Made by a program: the position numbers and the translations under genes. The notes beneath the pieces are model-generated. The model was not told where the DNA came from and did not search any database. It was given only the letters and a program-made list of their open reading frames with translations. A DNA stretch of 11,429 nucleotides, taken from NCBI GenBank assembly GCA_039917655.1, contig JBDSJC010000294.1:1-11429 (forward strand), given 5' to 3'. Numbering within the stretch: the stretch's first letter is position 1; the number at the start of each line of letters is the position of its first letter. Below, piece after piece: positions 6,197 through 11,429 of the stretch. This DNA is from PNKC01 sp039917655. GTDB lineage: Bacteria > Chloroflexota > Dehalococcoidia > Tepidiformales > Tepidiformaceae.

Positions 6197-6835
6197 ATGA
6201 CGCTGGAGATCCCCGAAGTTGTTATCAACCGCCTCCCTGTTTACGCGCGCGCGCTGAGCGAACTGGCCTCAAAAGGCGAGTCCGTAGTAAGTTCCCAGGC
6301 GCTCGGAGAGTTGCTGGACGTCACCCCGGCGCAGATTCGCAAGGACTTGAGTTACTTCGGGCGATTCGGCAAGCAGGGCCGCGGCTACAACGTGCCGGGC
6401 CTGCTCATCAAGCTCCGCGAAATCCTCGGCATCGATCGGCAGTGGCACGTCTGCCTGGTGGGCGTTGGCCGGCTGGGCCAGGCGATCGCGGAGTACGGAG
6501 GATTCGGCCCACAGGGCTTCGAAATTCTTGGCGCATTCGATTCAAACCAGGCTGTGGTTGGGACGCTGGTCGGGGGGATCCACGTCCGCCACGCCGATGA
6601 ACTCGACCCGTTCCTCGCACGCAACCGCGTGGACATTGGCATCGTGGCAGTCCCGGCCGCCGAGGCGCAGCGGGTCGTCGATCGGCTCGTGAAGGCGGGC
6701 ATTCGCGCCATCCTGAACTACGCGCCGGTGATGACGCACGTCCCCCGCGACGTTGTCATCCGTCACATCGACCCAGTGTTGGCGATGCAGAGCATGACCT
6801 TCTACATCAAGCAGCGAGATCCGGCGGGGCTGTAG
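6197..6835 (+). CDS. rex: Redox-sensing transcriptional repressor Rex
   Basis: Rex is a homodimeric repressor that binds DNA at low NADH/NAD+ and leaves it when NADH rises, derepressing respiratory and fermentative genes. The 212-residue protein has the N-terminal winged helix (IPEVVINRLPVYARAL, 5-20; LDVTPAQIRKDLSYFGRFGK, 40-59). Its Rossmann domain carries LVGVGRLGQAI (87-97), followed by LGAFDSN (111-117) and the C-terminal IDPVLAMQSMTFYI, whose helix swaps between subunits in known structures. The ATG matches the family N terminus. No strong ribosome binding site is visible. It has its own promoter with a Rex-like operator and is followed 5 bases later by the alkD-like gene, so both should respond to redox state. 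Confidence 0.96.
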   Translation: MTLEIPEVVINRLPVYARALSELASKGESVVSSQALGELLDVTPAQIRKDLSYFGRFGKQGRGYNVPGLLIKLREILGIDRQWHVCLVGVGRLGQAIAEYGGFGPQGFEILGAFDSNQAVVGTLVGGIHVRHADELDPFLARNRVDIGIVAVPAAEAQRVVDRLVKAGIRAILNYAPVMTHVPRDVVIRHIDPVLAMQSMTFYIKQRDPAGL

Positions 6836-6840
6836 CTGTA

Positions 6841-7566
6841 GTGCCCGTGCCCTTCGAACAATTCGTCCCCCGGCTCAGCCAACTAGTCGACGCACACAGG
6901 GATCCCGTGCGAGCAGCATCCATGGCGGCCTACATGCACAACCAGTTCGCTTTCGCTGGCATCACCGCACCGAAACAGAAGGAATTGATTCGGGAGTCGT
7001 TGATGGGGCTTGCTAGGCCAAGCCAGGACGAGCTGACGGTCGTTTCGCGAGACCTGTGGGCGCTGGACGAGCGCGAGTACCAGTACGCCGCCGTCGCGCT
7101 GCTGATTCGCAACGTGCGCGTCTTCGACGCCAGCTTCCTGTCCGAAGGCCAGGAACGTCTCACAACGAAATCGTGGTGGGACACGGTGGACGCGCTCGCT
7201 TCGCGTGTGGTTGGGCCGCTAATAGCTGCGTTCCCGGAACTCGTCGCCGAAATGGACGTTTGGTGCGAGTCCACCAACCTTTGGCTCCGGCGGTCAGCCA
7301 TCCTCCATCAACTAACCTACAAGGGGCATACGGACGCTCCCCGCTTCTTCGGCTACTGCCTCGCGCTCAGCGGGGAGAGCGACTTCTTCATCCGTAAGGC
7401 GATTGGCTGGGCGTTACGCGAGTATTCGAAGACGGACGCCCATGCGGTGGTCGACTTCGTGGAAACGAACAGCGGCAGCCTCTCGCCGCTTTCCAGGCGG
7501 GAGGCACTGCTCTGGCTAAGGGGCGGCCGAAGGCAGGTCGGCGCATCAGCGGCCAGCCAGGTCTAG
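6841..7566 (+). CDS. alkD: DNA alkylation repair enzyme, AlkD-type HEAT-like glycosylase
   Basis: AlkD-family enzymes excise N3- and N7-alkylated purines without base flipping, using a curved stack of HEAT-like helical repeats. The 241-residue protein matches the family throughout: MAAYMHNQFAFAGI (28-41), REYQYAAVALL (78-88), TKSWWDTVDALA (109-120), NLWLRRSAILHQLTYK (146-161), DFFIRKAIGWALREY (181-195) and LSPLSRREALLWL near the C terminus. Trp113, Asp117 and Trp190 correspond to the Trp109/Asp113/Trp187 active-site residues of Bacillus cereus AlkD, so activity is expected. The likely start is GTG at 6841, 5 bases after the rex stop, with only a weak upstream GGCGGGG; a GTG two codons later is possible. 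Its TAG overlaps the convergent mreB TAG on the same CTAG. Confidence 0.92.
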   Translation: MPVPFEQFVPRLSQLVDAHRDPVRAASMAAYMHNQFAFAGITAPKQKELIRESLMGLARPSQDELTVVSRDLWALDEREYQYAAVALLIRNVRVFDASFLSEGQERLTTKSWWDTVDALASRVVGPLIAAFPELVAEMDVWCESTNLWLRRSAILHQLTYKGHTDAPRFFGYCLALSGESDFFIRKAIGWALREYSKTDAHAVVDFVETNSGSLSPLSRREALLWLRGGRRQVGASAASQV

Positions 7567-8624
7567 CGCTCGGGCTGCGGGAAGAGGCCAACGAGGTTCT
7601 CTTCCTCGGTCGGGAGGCTGCGCTTGATGACATCCAGGTGGTCCAGCGCTATGCCGGCGCCGATGGCCACGCACTCGAGGGGGTTATCGGCCACGTAGCA
7701 GGGGACGCCGGTTTCCTGGGTAAGCAGTTCGTCCATATGGCGAAGGAGCGCGCCGCCGCCTGTGAGCACGATTCCACGGTCGATCACGTCGGCAGCGAGT
7801 TCCGGAGGGGTTTTTTCGAGGACCGCGCGCACTGTCTGGACGATCGTCCCGAGGCAATCCTGGATGGCCTGGGCGATTTCGATGCTCGTGAGGCTGATGG
7901 TCTTTGGGAGGCCGCTCAGTTGGTCTCGGCCTCGCACCTGGGTGCCCAGGCCTTCATCGATTGGGAGGGCACTGCCGATCGCAATTTTGATCTCTTCGGC
8001 GGTACGCTCGCCGATAATCAGGTTGTGGCGGCGGCGGACGTAGGCCATGACCGCCTCGTCGATGCGGTCGCCAGCCATGCGGACGGATTCGCTGACCACG
8101 ATGCCGTAAAGCGAGATGACAGCGGCTTCGGTGCGTCCGCCGCCGATGTTGACGACCATGTTGCCGCGGGCAGTGCCGATCGGGATGCGGGCGCCGATGG
8201 CGGCGGCGAGCGGCTCGGGCACAAGGTGAGCGGGTTTGCGGCCGCCAGCCTGTTCCGAGGCGTCGCGGACGGCGCGTTGCTCAACGCTGGTAACGCCCGC
8301 CGGGACGGTGACCATCAATTCGGGTCGAATCAGGTTGAACCGTCCGGTGATCAGCCCGATGAAATAGCGCAGCATCGCTTCGGTGGTCAGGTAGTCGGCG
8401 ATGACGCCGTCACGCATCGGCCGGATAACGCTGATCGAGCCGGGGGTGCGACCCTGCATGGCCCGAGCTTCGTTGCCTACGGCGACGATGGCGTTGTCGC
8501 GGTTATGTCGTGCAACTACGGACGGTTCGTTGACCACGATCCCCTGCCCCTTGACGTAGACGAGGATGTTGGCGGTGCCGAGATCGATTCCCGCTTTCTT
8601 CGAAGCGAAGAACTCCATAGCCAT
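7563..8624 (-). CDS. mreB: Rod-shape actin homologue MreB/Mbl
   Basis: MreB polymerises on the inner membrane and guides side-wall peptidoglycan synthesis. The 353-residue protein has IDLGTANILVYVKGQGIV (13-30, phosphate-1), IRPMRDGVIADY (67-78), VPAGVTSVEQRAVRDA (107-122) and EPLAAAIGA (137-145). IVLTGGGALL is the adenosine motif and ECVAIGAG lies near the C terminus. The phosphate-2 loop reads VVNIGGGRTEAAVISL (157-172), whereas most MreBs read DIGGGTTE, so Asp is Asn159 and a Thr is Arg164. The N-terminal MAMEFF could be a short membrane-binding helix. The ATG shares one base with the murA stop (TAATG), indicating coupling. An ATG two codons in is an alternative start. The neighbourhood resembles Bacillus murAA-mbl, so it may be Mbl-like. 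Confidence 0.93.
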   Translation of the reverse strand: MAMEFFASKKAGIDLGTANILVYVKGQGIVVNEPSVVARHNRDNAIVAVGNEARAMQGRTPGSISVIRPMRDGVIADYLTTEAMLRYFIGLITGRFNLIRPELMVTVPAGVTSVEQRAVRDASEQAGGRKPAHLVPEPLAAAIGARIPIGTARGNMVVNIGGGRTEAAVISLYGIVVSESVRMAGDRIDEAVMAYVRRRHNLIIGERTAEEIKIAIGSALPIDEGLGTQVRGRDQLSGLPKTISLTSIEIAQAIQDCLGTIVQTVRAVLEKTPPELAADVIDRGIVLTGGGALLRHMDELLTQETGVPCYVADNPLECVAIGAGIALDHLDVIKRSLPTEEENLVGLFPQPER

Positions 8625-9904
8625 TATGTACGTTCCATATCCACGCCCAGCGCCCGTAGCTTTTCGTCGAGGCGTTCGTAGCCCCTTTGCAGATGGGAGA
8701 TCTCTTCGATCACGGTACGCCCGCGCGCGACCAATGCGGCCAGGAGGACAGCGGCGCCGGCTCGAACATCCAGAGCGCGCACGGTAGCGCCGTTCAACGG
8801 TGTGGGGCCGCTAACGATTGCCGAGGAACCGGTGCTGACGATCTCGGCGCCCATGCGGCGTAGCTCGCCGACATAGAGCATGCGGTTATCGAAGACGCGT
8901 TCGTGGATGATCGAAACGCCGTGAGCCTGGGTGAGCAGGGCGGCCATCGGTGCGTGGAGGTCGGTCGCGAGTCCGGGATAGGGCAGCGCCTGGAAGCTGA
9001 CGGCTCGCAGTTCGCCAGCGCGCGCGACGCGGAGGGTGCCTTCGTTCACTTCGATCGTGGCGCCAGCATGCCGGAGCTTAGCGAAGAGGGCGTCCATCAC
9101 GTTCGTCGGGGCGTCTTCGATTTCGACGTTGCCGCCGGTCATTGCGGCGGCGATGGCGTAGGTACCGGCTTCAATGCGGTCCGGCATGATGCGGAAGGTC
9201 GCGCCGTGCAGGTGATCGACGCCTTCGATTTCGAGCATCTGACTGCCGATACCGTGAATCCGCGCGCCCATCTCGTTGAGCAGGAGCCCGAGTTCCTGCA
9301 CTTCGGGTTCGGTCGCGGCGTTCACGATGGTGGACCGGCCGCGGGCGAGTGTGGCGGCCATCATCACGTTCTGGGTGCCGGAGACGGAGGGGTAGTCCAT
9401 GAACACGCGGGCGCCGCGGAGGCTGCCGCCACCGTCCGGTGCGCGCGCCACGAAGCGTTCGCCGTCGCGGCTGACGGTGGCGCCCATGGCCTCAAAGCCG
9501 CCGAGATGGACGTCGATCGGGCGTTGGCCGATGACGTCTCCGCCGGGCGGCGCCGAGGCGGCCAACCCGTAGCGGGCTATGAGCGGACCCATAATCTGGA
9601 ATGACGCGCGGTTTTCGCTCATGAGTTCGGTTGGCGCTTCGAAGGTGCGGACGTTCGCTGCGTTCAGGCGCATACGCCCGCCGGGCAGGCGTTCCACCGT
9701 CGCGCCGAGACTCGTGAGGAGCTCGCCGAGGCTGTCCACATCGGAGATATCGGGCACGTTGGCGAGGATCACATCCTCGTCGGTGAGGAGGGCGGCGCAC
9801 ATGGCTGCCAGCACCTGATTCTTCGCGCCCGAAATCCGCACGGTGCCGTTGAGAACAGCACCGCCCTGGACGGTGTAACTCGGCGCGCGAGAACGATTAG
9901 TCAT
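8624..9904 (-). CDS. murA: UDP-N-acetylglucosamine 1-carboxyvinyltransferase with Asp at the catalytic Cys
   Basis: MurA transfers enolpyruvate from phosphoenolpyruvate to UDP-GlcNAc, the first committed step of peptidoglycan synthesis. The 426-residue length is standard. SGAKNQVLAAM (25-35) holds the PEP-binding Lys28; NRASFQIMGPLIARYG (98-113) and GQRPIDVHLGGFEAMGA flank the active loop. The loop reads PGGDVIG (120-126), so Asp123 stands where most bacteria have the Cys115 alkylated by fosfomycin. The same natural replacement in Mycobacterium and Chlamydia keeps activity and gives fosfomycin resistance. SGTQNVMM and RIEAGTYAIAAA are also conserved. The ATG has no clear ribosome binding site; a TATCCT (9917-9922 on the plus strand as AGGATA) would give a leader of only a few bases. 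It ends in TAATG with mreB. Confidence 0.96.
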   Translation of the reverse strand: MTNRSRAPSYTVQGGAVLNGTVRISGAKNQVLAAMCAALLTDEDVILANVPDISDVDSLGELLTSLGATVERLPGGRMRLNAANVRTFEAPTELMSENRASFQIMGPLIARYGLAASAPPGGDVIGQRPIDVHLGGFEAMGATVSRDGERFVARAPDGGGSLRGARVFMDYPSVSGTQNVMMAATLARGRSTIVNAATEPEVQELGLLLNEMGARIHGIGSQMLEIEGVDHLHGATFRIMPDRIEAGTYAIAAAMTGGNVEIEDAPTNVMDALFAKLRHAGATIEVNEGTLRVARAGELRAVSFQALPYPGLATDLHAPMAALLTQAHGVSIIHERVFDNRMLYVGELRRMGAEIVSTGSSAIVSGPTPLNGATVRALDVRAGAAVLLAALVARGRTVIEEISHLQRGYERLDEKLRALGVDMERT

Positions 9905-10042
9905 TACTCAAAGCCAAGGATACGGTCTGGGGTGGGTTCGGGCTATGACGGGGCATTGCGCGAGCGACCGAAGCGTGGCGCCCACCGCGAGCCAATCCTG
10001 GGCTGATTGCAGCTCAACGAGGCGCGACCGCCGCGGGCGGCG

Positions 10043-10588
10043 CTATTCCGGGAAGAAGTCCGAGACCTTACAGACGAAGCCGGGCACCACATCTCCCCCA
10101 CCAATCTCGTCCCCGGCTCCGAGAATCACGGGGCGCTCGCCGACCGGGTAGACCTGCACTTCGCGGGCCTCTGGATAAACCACCCATACCAGTCGCACGC
10201 CCGCTCGCAGCCACTCATCGGTCTTTGAACGAATCTCAGACGCCTTGTCGCCGGGGGAAACGACTTCTACCACAAGGTCTGGTGGCACCCGCAGGAAGCC
10301 CTGATCCGACCTGGGCACCCGCGCACTGGCGAGGAACGAAACGTCGGCTCGGCGAGTCGTCATCGGATCGCTGAAGATCCGCATCCCCAGTTCAGAATCA
10401 GCCACGCTCCCAAGTCTGTTCGCATAAACGTATCCGCCGAGGCGGACTGTGACGAGACTGGCTACCCTTGACGAATCGAAGCTCACGTGGCGTTCGACCA
10501 ACTGCCCGTCAACAAGCTCATAGGACGGGCCATTCTTCGAAAGCAGCGCAGCCTCAGCATCTTCGACGCTCCAGGCAGATGTAGCCAT
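10043..10588 (-). CDS. Uma2-family (DUF820) restriction-endonuclease-fold protein
   Basis: A 181-residue protein of the Uma2/DUF820 family, which has a PD-(D/E)xK nuclease fold and is abundant in Cyanobacteria and Chloroflexota; its cellular role is unsettled. Visible family features are YELVDGQLVE (23-32), RRADVSFLA (79-87), PPDLVVEVVSPGDK (102-115), KTDEWLRAGVRLVWVVYPEA (122-141) and a VPGF motif near the C terminus. Asp82, Glu108 and Lys122 fit the nuclease triad, so the core looks intact. The start at 10588 is chosen because GGAGG (10596-10600) precedes that ATG by 7 bases and family homology begins there; the open frame continues upstream without resemblance to anything. It lies between atpC and murA on the same strand. 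Confidence 0.9.
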   Translation of the reverse strand: MATSAWSVEDAEAALLSKNGPSYELVDGQLVERHVSFDSSRVASLVTVRLGGYVYANRLGSVADSELGMRIFSDPMTTRRADVSFLASARVPRSDQGFLRVPPDLVVEVVSPGDKASEIRSKTDEWLRAGVRLVWVVYPEAREVQVYPVGERPVILGAGDEIGGGDVVPGFVCKVSDFFPE

Positions 10589-10607
10589 ATGACCGCCTCC
10601 GAAAGGC

Positions 10608-10613
10608 AGTATA
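10608..10613 (-). promoter_or_regulatory. -10 element of the Uma2-family gene
   Basis: TATACT on the minus strand is one base from the -10 consensus and lies 20-25 bases before the ATG at 10588, with GGAGG between. No -35 hexamer is evident 17 bases upstream. It would give the gene its own promoter. The rest of the 284-base gap up to atpC shows no gene; it contains a short inverted repeat GCCCGT-ACG-ACGGGC at 10668-10682 and no clear U-tract terminator after atpC. Confidence 0.45.
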
Positions 10614-10872
10614 CCGCATCGAGCGGCGGCCCCCGCGTCCAGTTCGCCCCGAAAGCGTGGCCGGGTGGCCCGTACGACGGGCAGGCTGGCGAAAACTCGG
10701 GATACTTGGGATGAGTTTCGAACTACTGCGCGCCTCAGACGATCGCGGTCAAGGCGCGGCCCCGACAGCGTACTGGGGATCGAGAGCCCGACTTCGCACG
10801 GCATTGGGAGCAGGGCCATCCAGCCCGGCGAAATCGAACGCTAGACGATCCTCCTCCGTAGGGTGGCGCTTG

Positions 10873-11316
10873 CTAAACCCTCGGCCGGCCACTGGCGCCG
10901 CCGCGGCGCCGCTGGACAATCCTCAAGCGCAGGAGCGAACGCTGGAGGGCGGCTTGCGCGCGGGCCATGTCCACGTCCCGCACGTTCTGCTCGCGTCCCC
11001 GCCGAATGCGGTCCTCAGCCCGAGCGCGTGCTGCCTCGGCACGGGCGAGGTCAATCTCATCAGCTGCTTCGGCCTGGTCGGCGAGAATGGTCACGCGGTC
11101 CTTGCGGACCTCCATGAACCCGCCGCTGATGGCGAATGACTCCTCGGCTTGGCCGCGTTTGAAGATCAGCTCGCCGTAGTCGAGCGTGGTCATCAACGCT
11201 GCGTGGTGAGGGAGAATGGCCAACTGGCCTTCGCTCCCCGGAGCCACGAGGACATCGACGCCCTGCTCAACGCGGACGACTCGTTCAGCGGTGACGACTT
11301 CGACCGTCAGAGGCAC
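10873..11316 (-). CDS. atpC: ATP synthase F1 epsilon subunit
   Basis: The epsilon subunit of the F1 central stalk links the gamma rotor to the c-ring and can inhibit ATP hydrolysis through its C-terminal helices. The 147-residue product has the N-terminal beta-sandwich (LTVEVVTAERVVRVEQGVDV, then APGSEGQLAILPHHAALMT, then FAISGGFMEVRKDRVTILAD) and an Ala/Arg/Glu-rich helical hairpin, ending in an Arg-rich tail. The GTG at 11316 is chosen because epsilon homology begins there, GAGG lies 9 bases before it, and it sits 4 bases after the atpD stop. A longer frame upstream would run into atpD and has no family match. Confidence 0.93.
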   Translation of the reverse strand: MPLTVEVVTAERVVRVEQGVDVLVAPGSEGQLAILPHHAALMTTLDYGELIFKRGQAEESFAISGGFMEVRKDRVTILADQAEAADEIDLARAEAARARAEDRIRRGREQNVRDVDMARAQAALQRSLLRLRIVQRRRGGASGRPRV

Positions 11317-11320
11317 GGGT

Positions 11321-11429
11321 CTAAACCTCGGCCAGCTGGCGGCCGCGTTCGACAGCCATTTCGATGTTTCCAACCATATAGAACGCCTGCTCGGGGAGCC
11401 CGTCGTGCTTGCCTTCGAGGATCTCCTGG
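11321..11429 (-). CDS. atpD: ATP synthase F1 beta subunit, C-terminal end only
   Basis: The last 35 or so codons of the catalytic beta subunit run in from the right edge of the window. The conserved tail LPEQAFYMVGNIEMAVERG followed by RQLAEV and TAG is diagnostic, matching the LPEQAFYMVG signature near the end of beta subunits. The gene is cut by the window edge, not broken. It is followed after 4 bases by atpC, the usual atp operon order. Confidence 0.93.
   Translation of the reverse strand, partial: QEILEGKHDGLPEQAFYMVGNIEMAVERGRQLAEV

Noticed and set aside
7638..8681. Plus-strand open frame (347 codons) opposite mreB
   Set aside because: It is the mirror of mreB codons, with low-complexity Asp/Gly/Ala/Val composition and no family resemblance.
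10026..10042. CCGCC-GCG-GGCGG inverted repeat after the Uma2 gene as a terminator
   Set aside because: Only a 5-bp stem with a 3-base loop and no T-run; too common in GC-rich DNA.
10700..10730. TTTCGAA resembling a tRNA T-loop
   Set aside because: The flanking bases do not pair into a T-stem and no cloverleaf can be drawn.
10589..10819. 77-residue N-terminal extension of the Uma2 protein
   Set aside because: GGAGG lies at the right distance before the internal ATG at 10588, family homology starts there, and the extension resembles nothing.
11317..11373. 19-residue N-terminal extension of AtpC
   Set aside because: It overlaps the end of atpD; epsilon-subunit homology and a GAGG site support the GTG at 11316.

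Overview
This is a high-GC bacterial chromosomal window of housekeeping genes (roughly 60% or more G+C by eye, not computed). Several features fit Chloroflexota (Dehalococcoidia or Thermomicrobia side) better than Actinobacteria or Firmicutes: an MreB together with a MurA that has Asp at the catalytic Cys position, a Rex repressor, a Uma2-family gene, a class V aminotransferase beside a long SerA, and weak or absent Shine-Dalgarno sites at several starts. The phylum is an inference and has not been tested. No tRNA, rRNA, CRISPR array, intact insertion sequence or phage gene was seen.

Layout. Positions 1-356 hold no gene I can support. Positions 357-4578 are all on the minus strand. In transcription order they are a class V aminotransferase, a strong hairpin, a fragment of a LuxR-type DNA-binding protein, D-3-phosphoglycerate dehydrogenase (serA), an IsdG/ABM-type monooxygenase and a SAM-dependent methyltransferase. 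Aminotransferase plus SerA suggests serine (or serine/glyoxylate) metabolism. The serA reading frame carries a Cro/XRE helix-turn-helix of about 60 residues fused in frame to its N terminus. Two related 13-bp inverted repeats sit at and just upstream of its start. Together they suggest a biosynthetic enzyme that represses its own gene.

From 4725 to 7566 the plus strand carries selA (selenocysteine synthase), rex (NADH/NAD+-sensing repressor) and an AlkD-type alkylpurine DNA glycosylase. selA looks leaderless. rex has a good sigma-70-type promoter with a Rex-like operator at the expected start point and a perfect 14-bp palindrome just upstream. rex and alkD are 5 nt apart.

From 7563 to the end the minus strand reads atpD (partial), atpC, a Uma2-family nuclease-like gene, murA and mreB. 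The order atpDC-murA-mreB-like is an old cell-envelope/ATP-synthase neighbourhood also known from Bacillus (atpC, murAA, mbl); the Uma2 gene interrupts it here. The murA stop and mreB start share one base (TAATG). mreB and alkD end tail to tail on a single CTAG.

Most noteworthy: the HTH-SerA fusion with its paired candidate operators, the natural Cys-to-Asp MurA, Asn/Arg substitutions in the MreB phosphate-2 loop, and the Rex-controlled promoter with its neighbouring palindrome.
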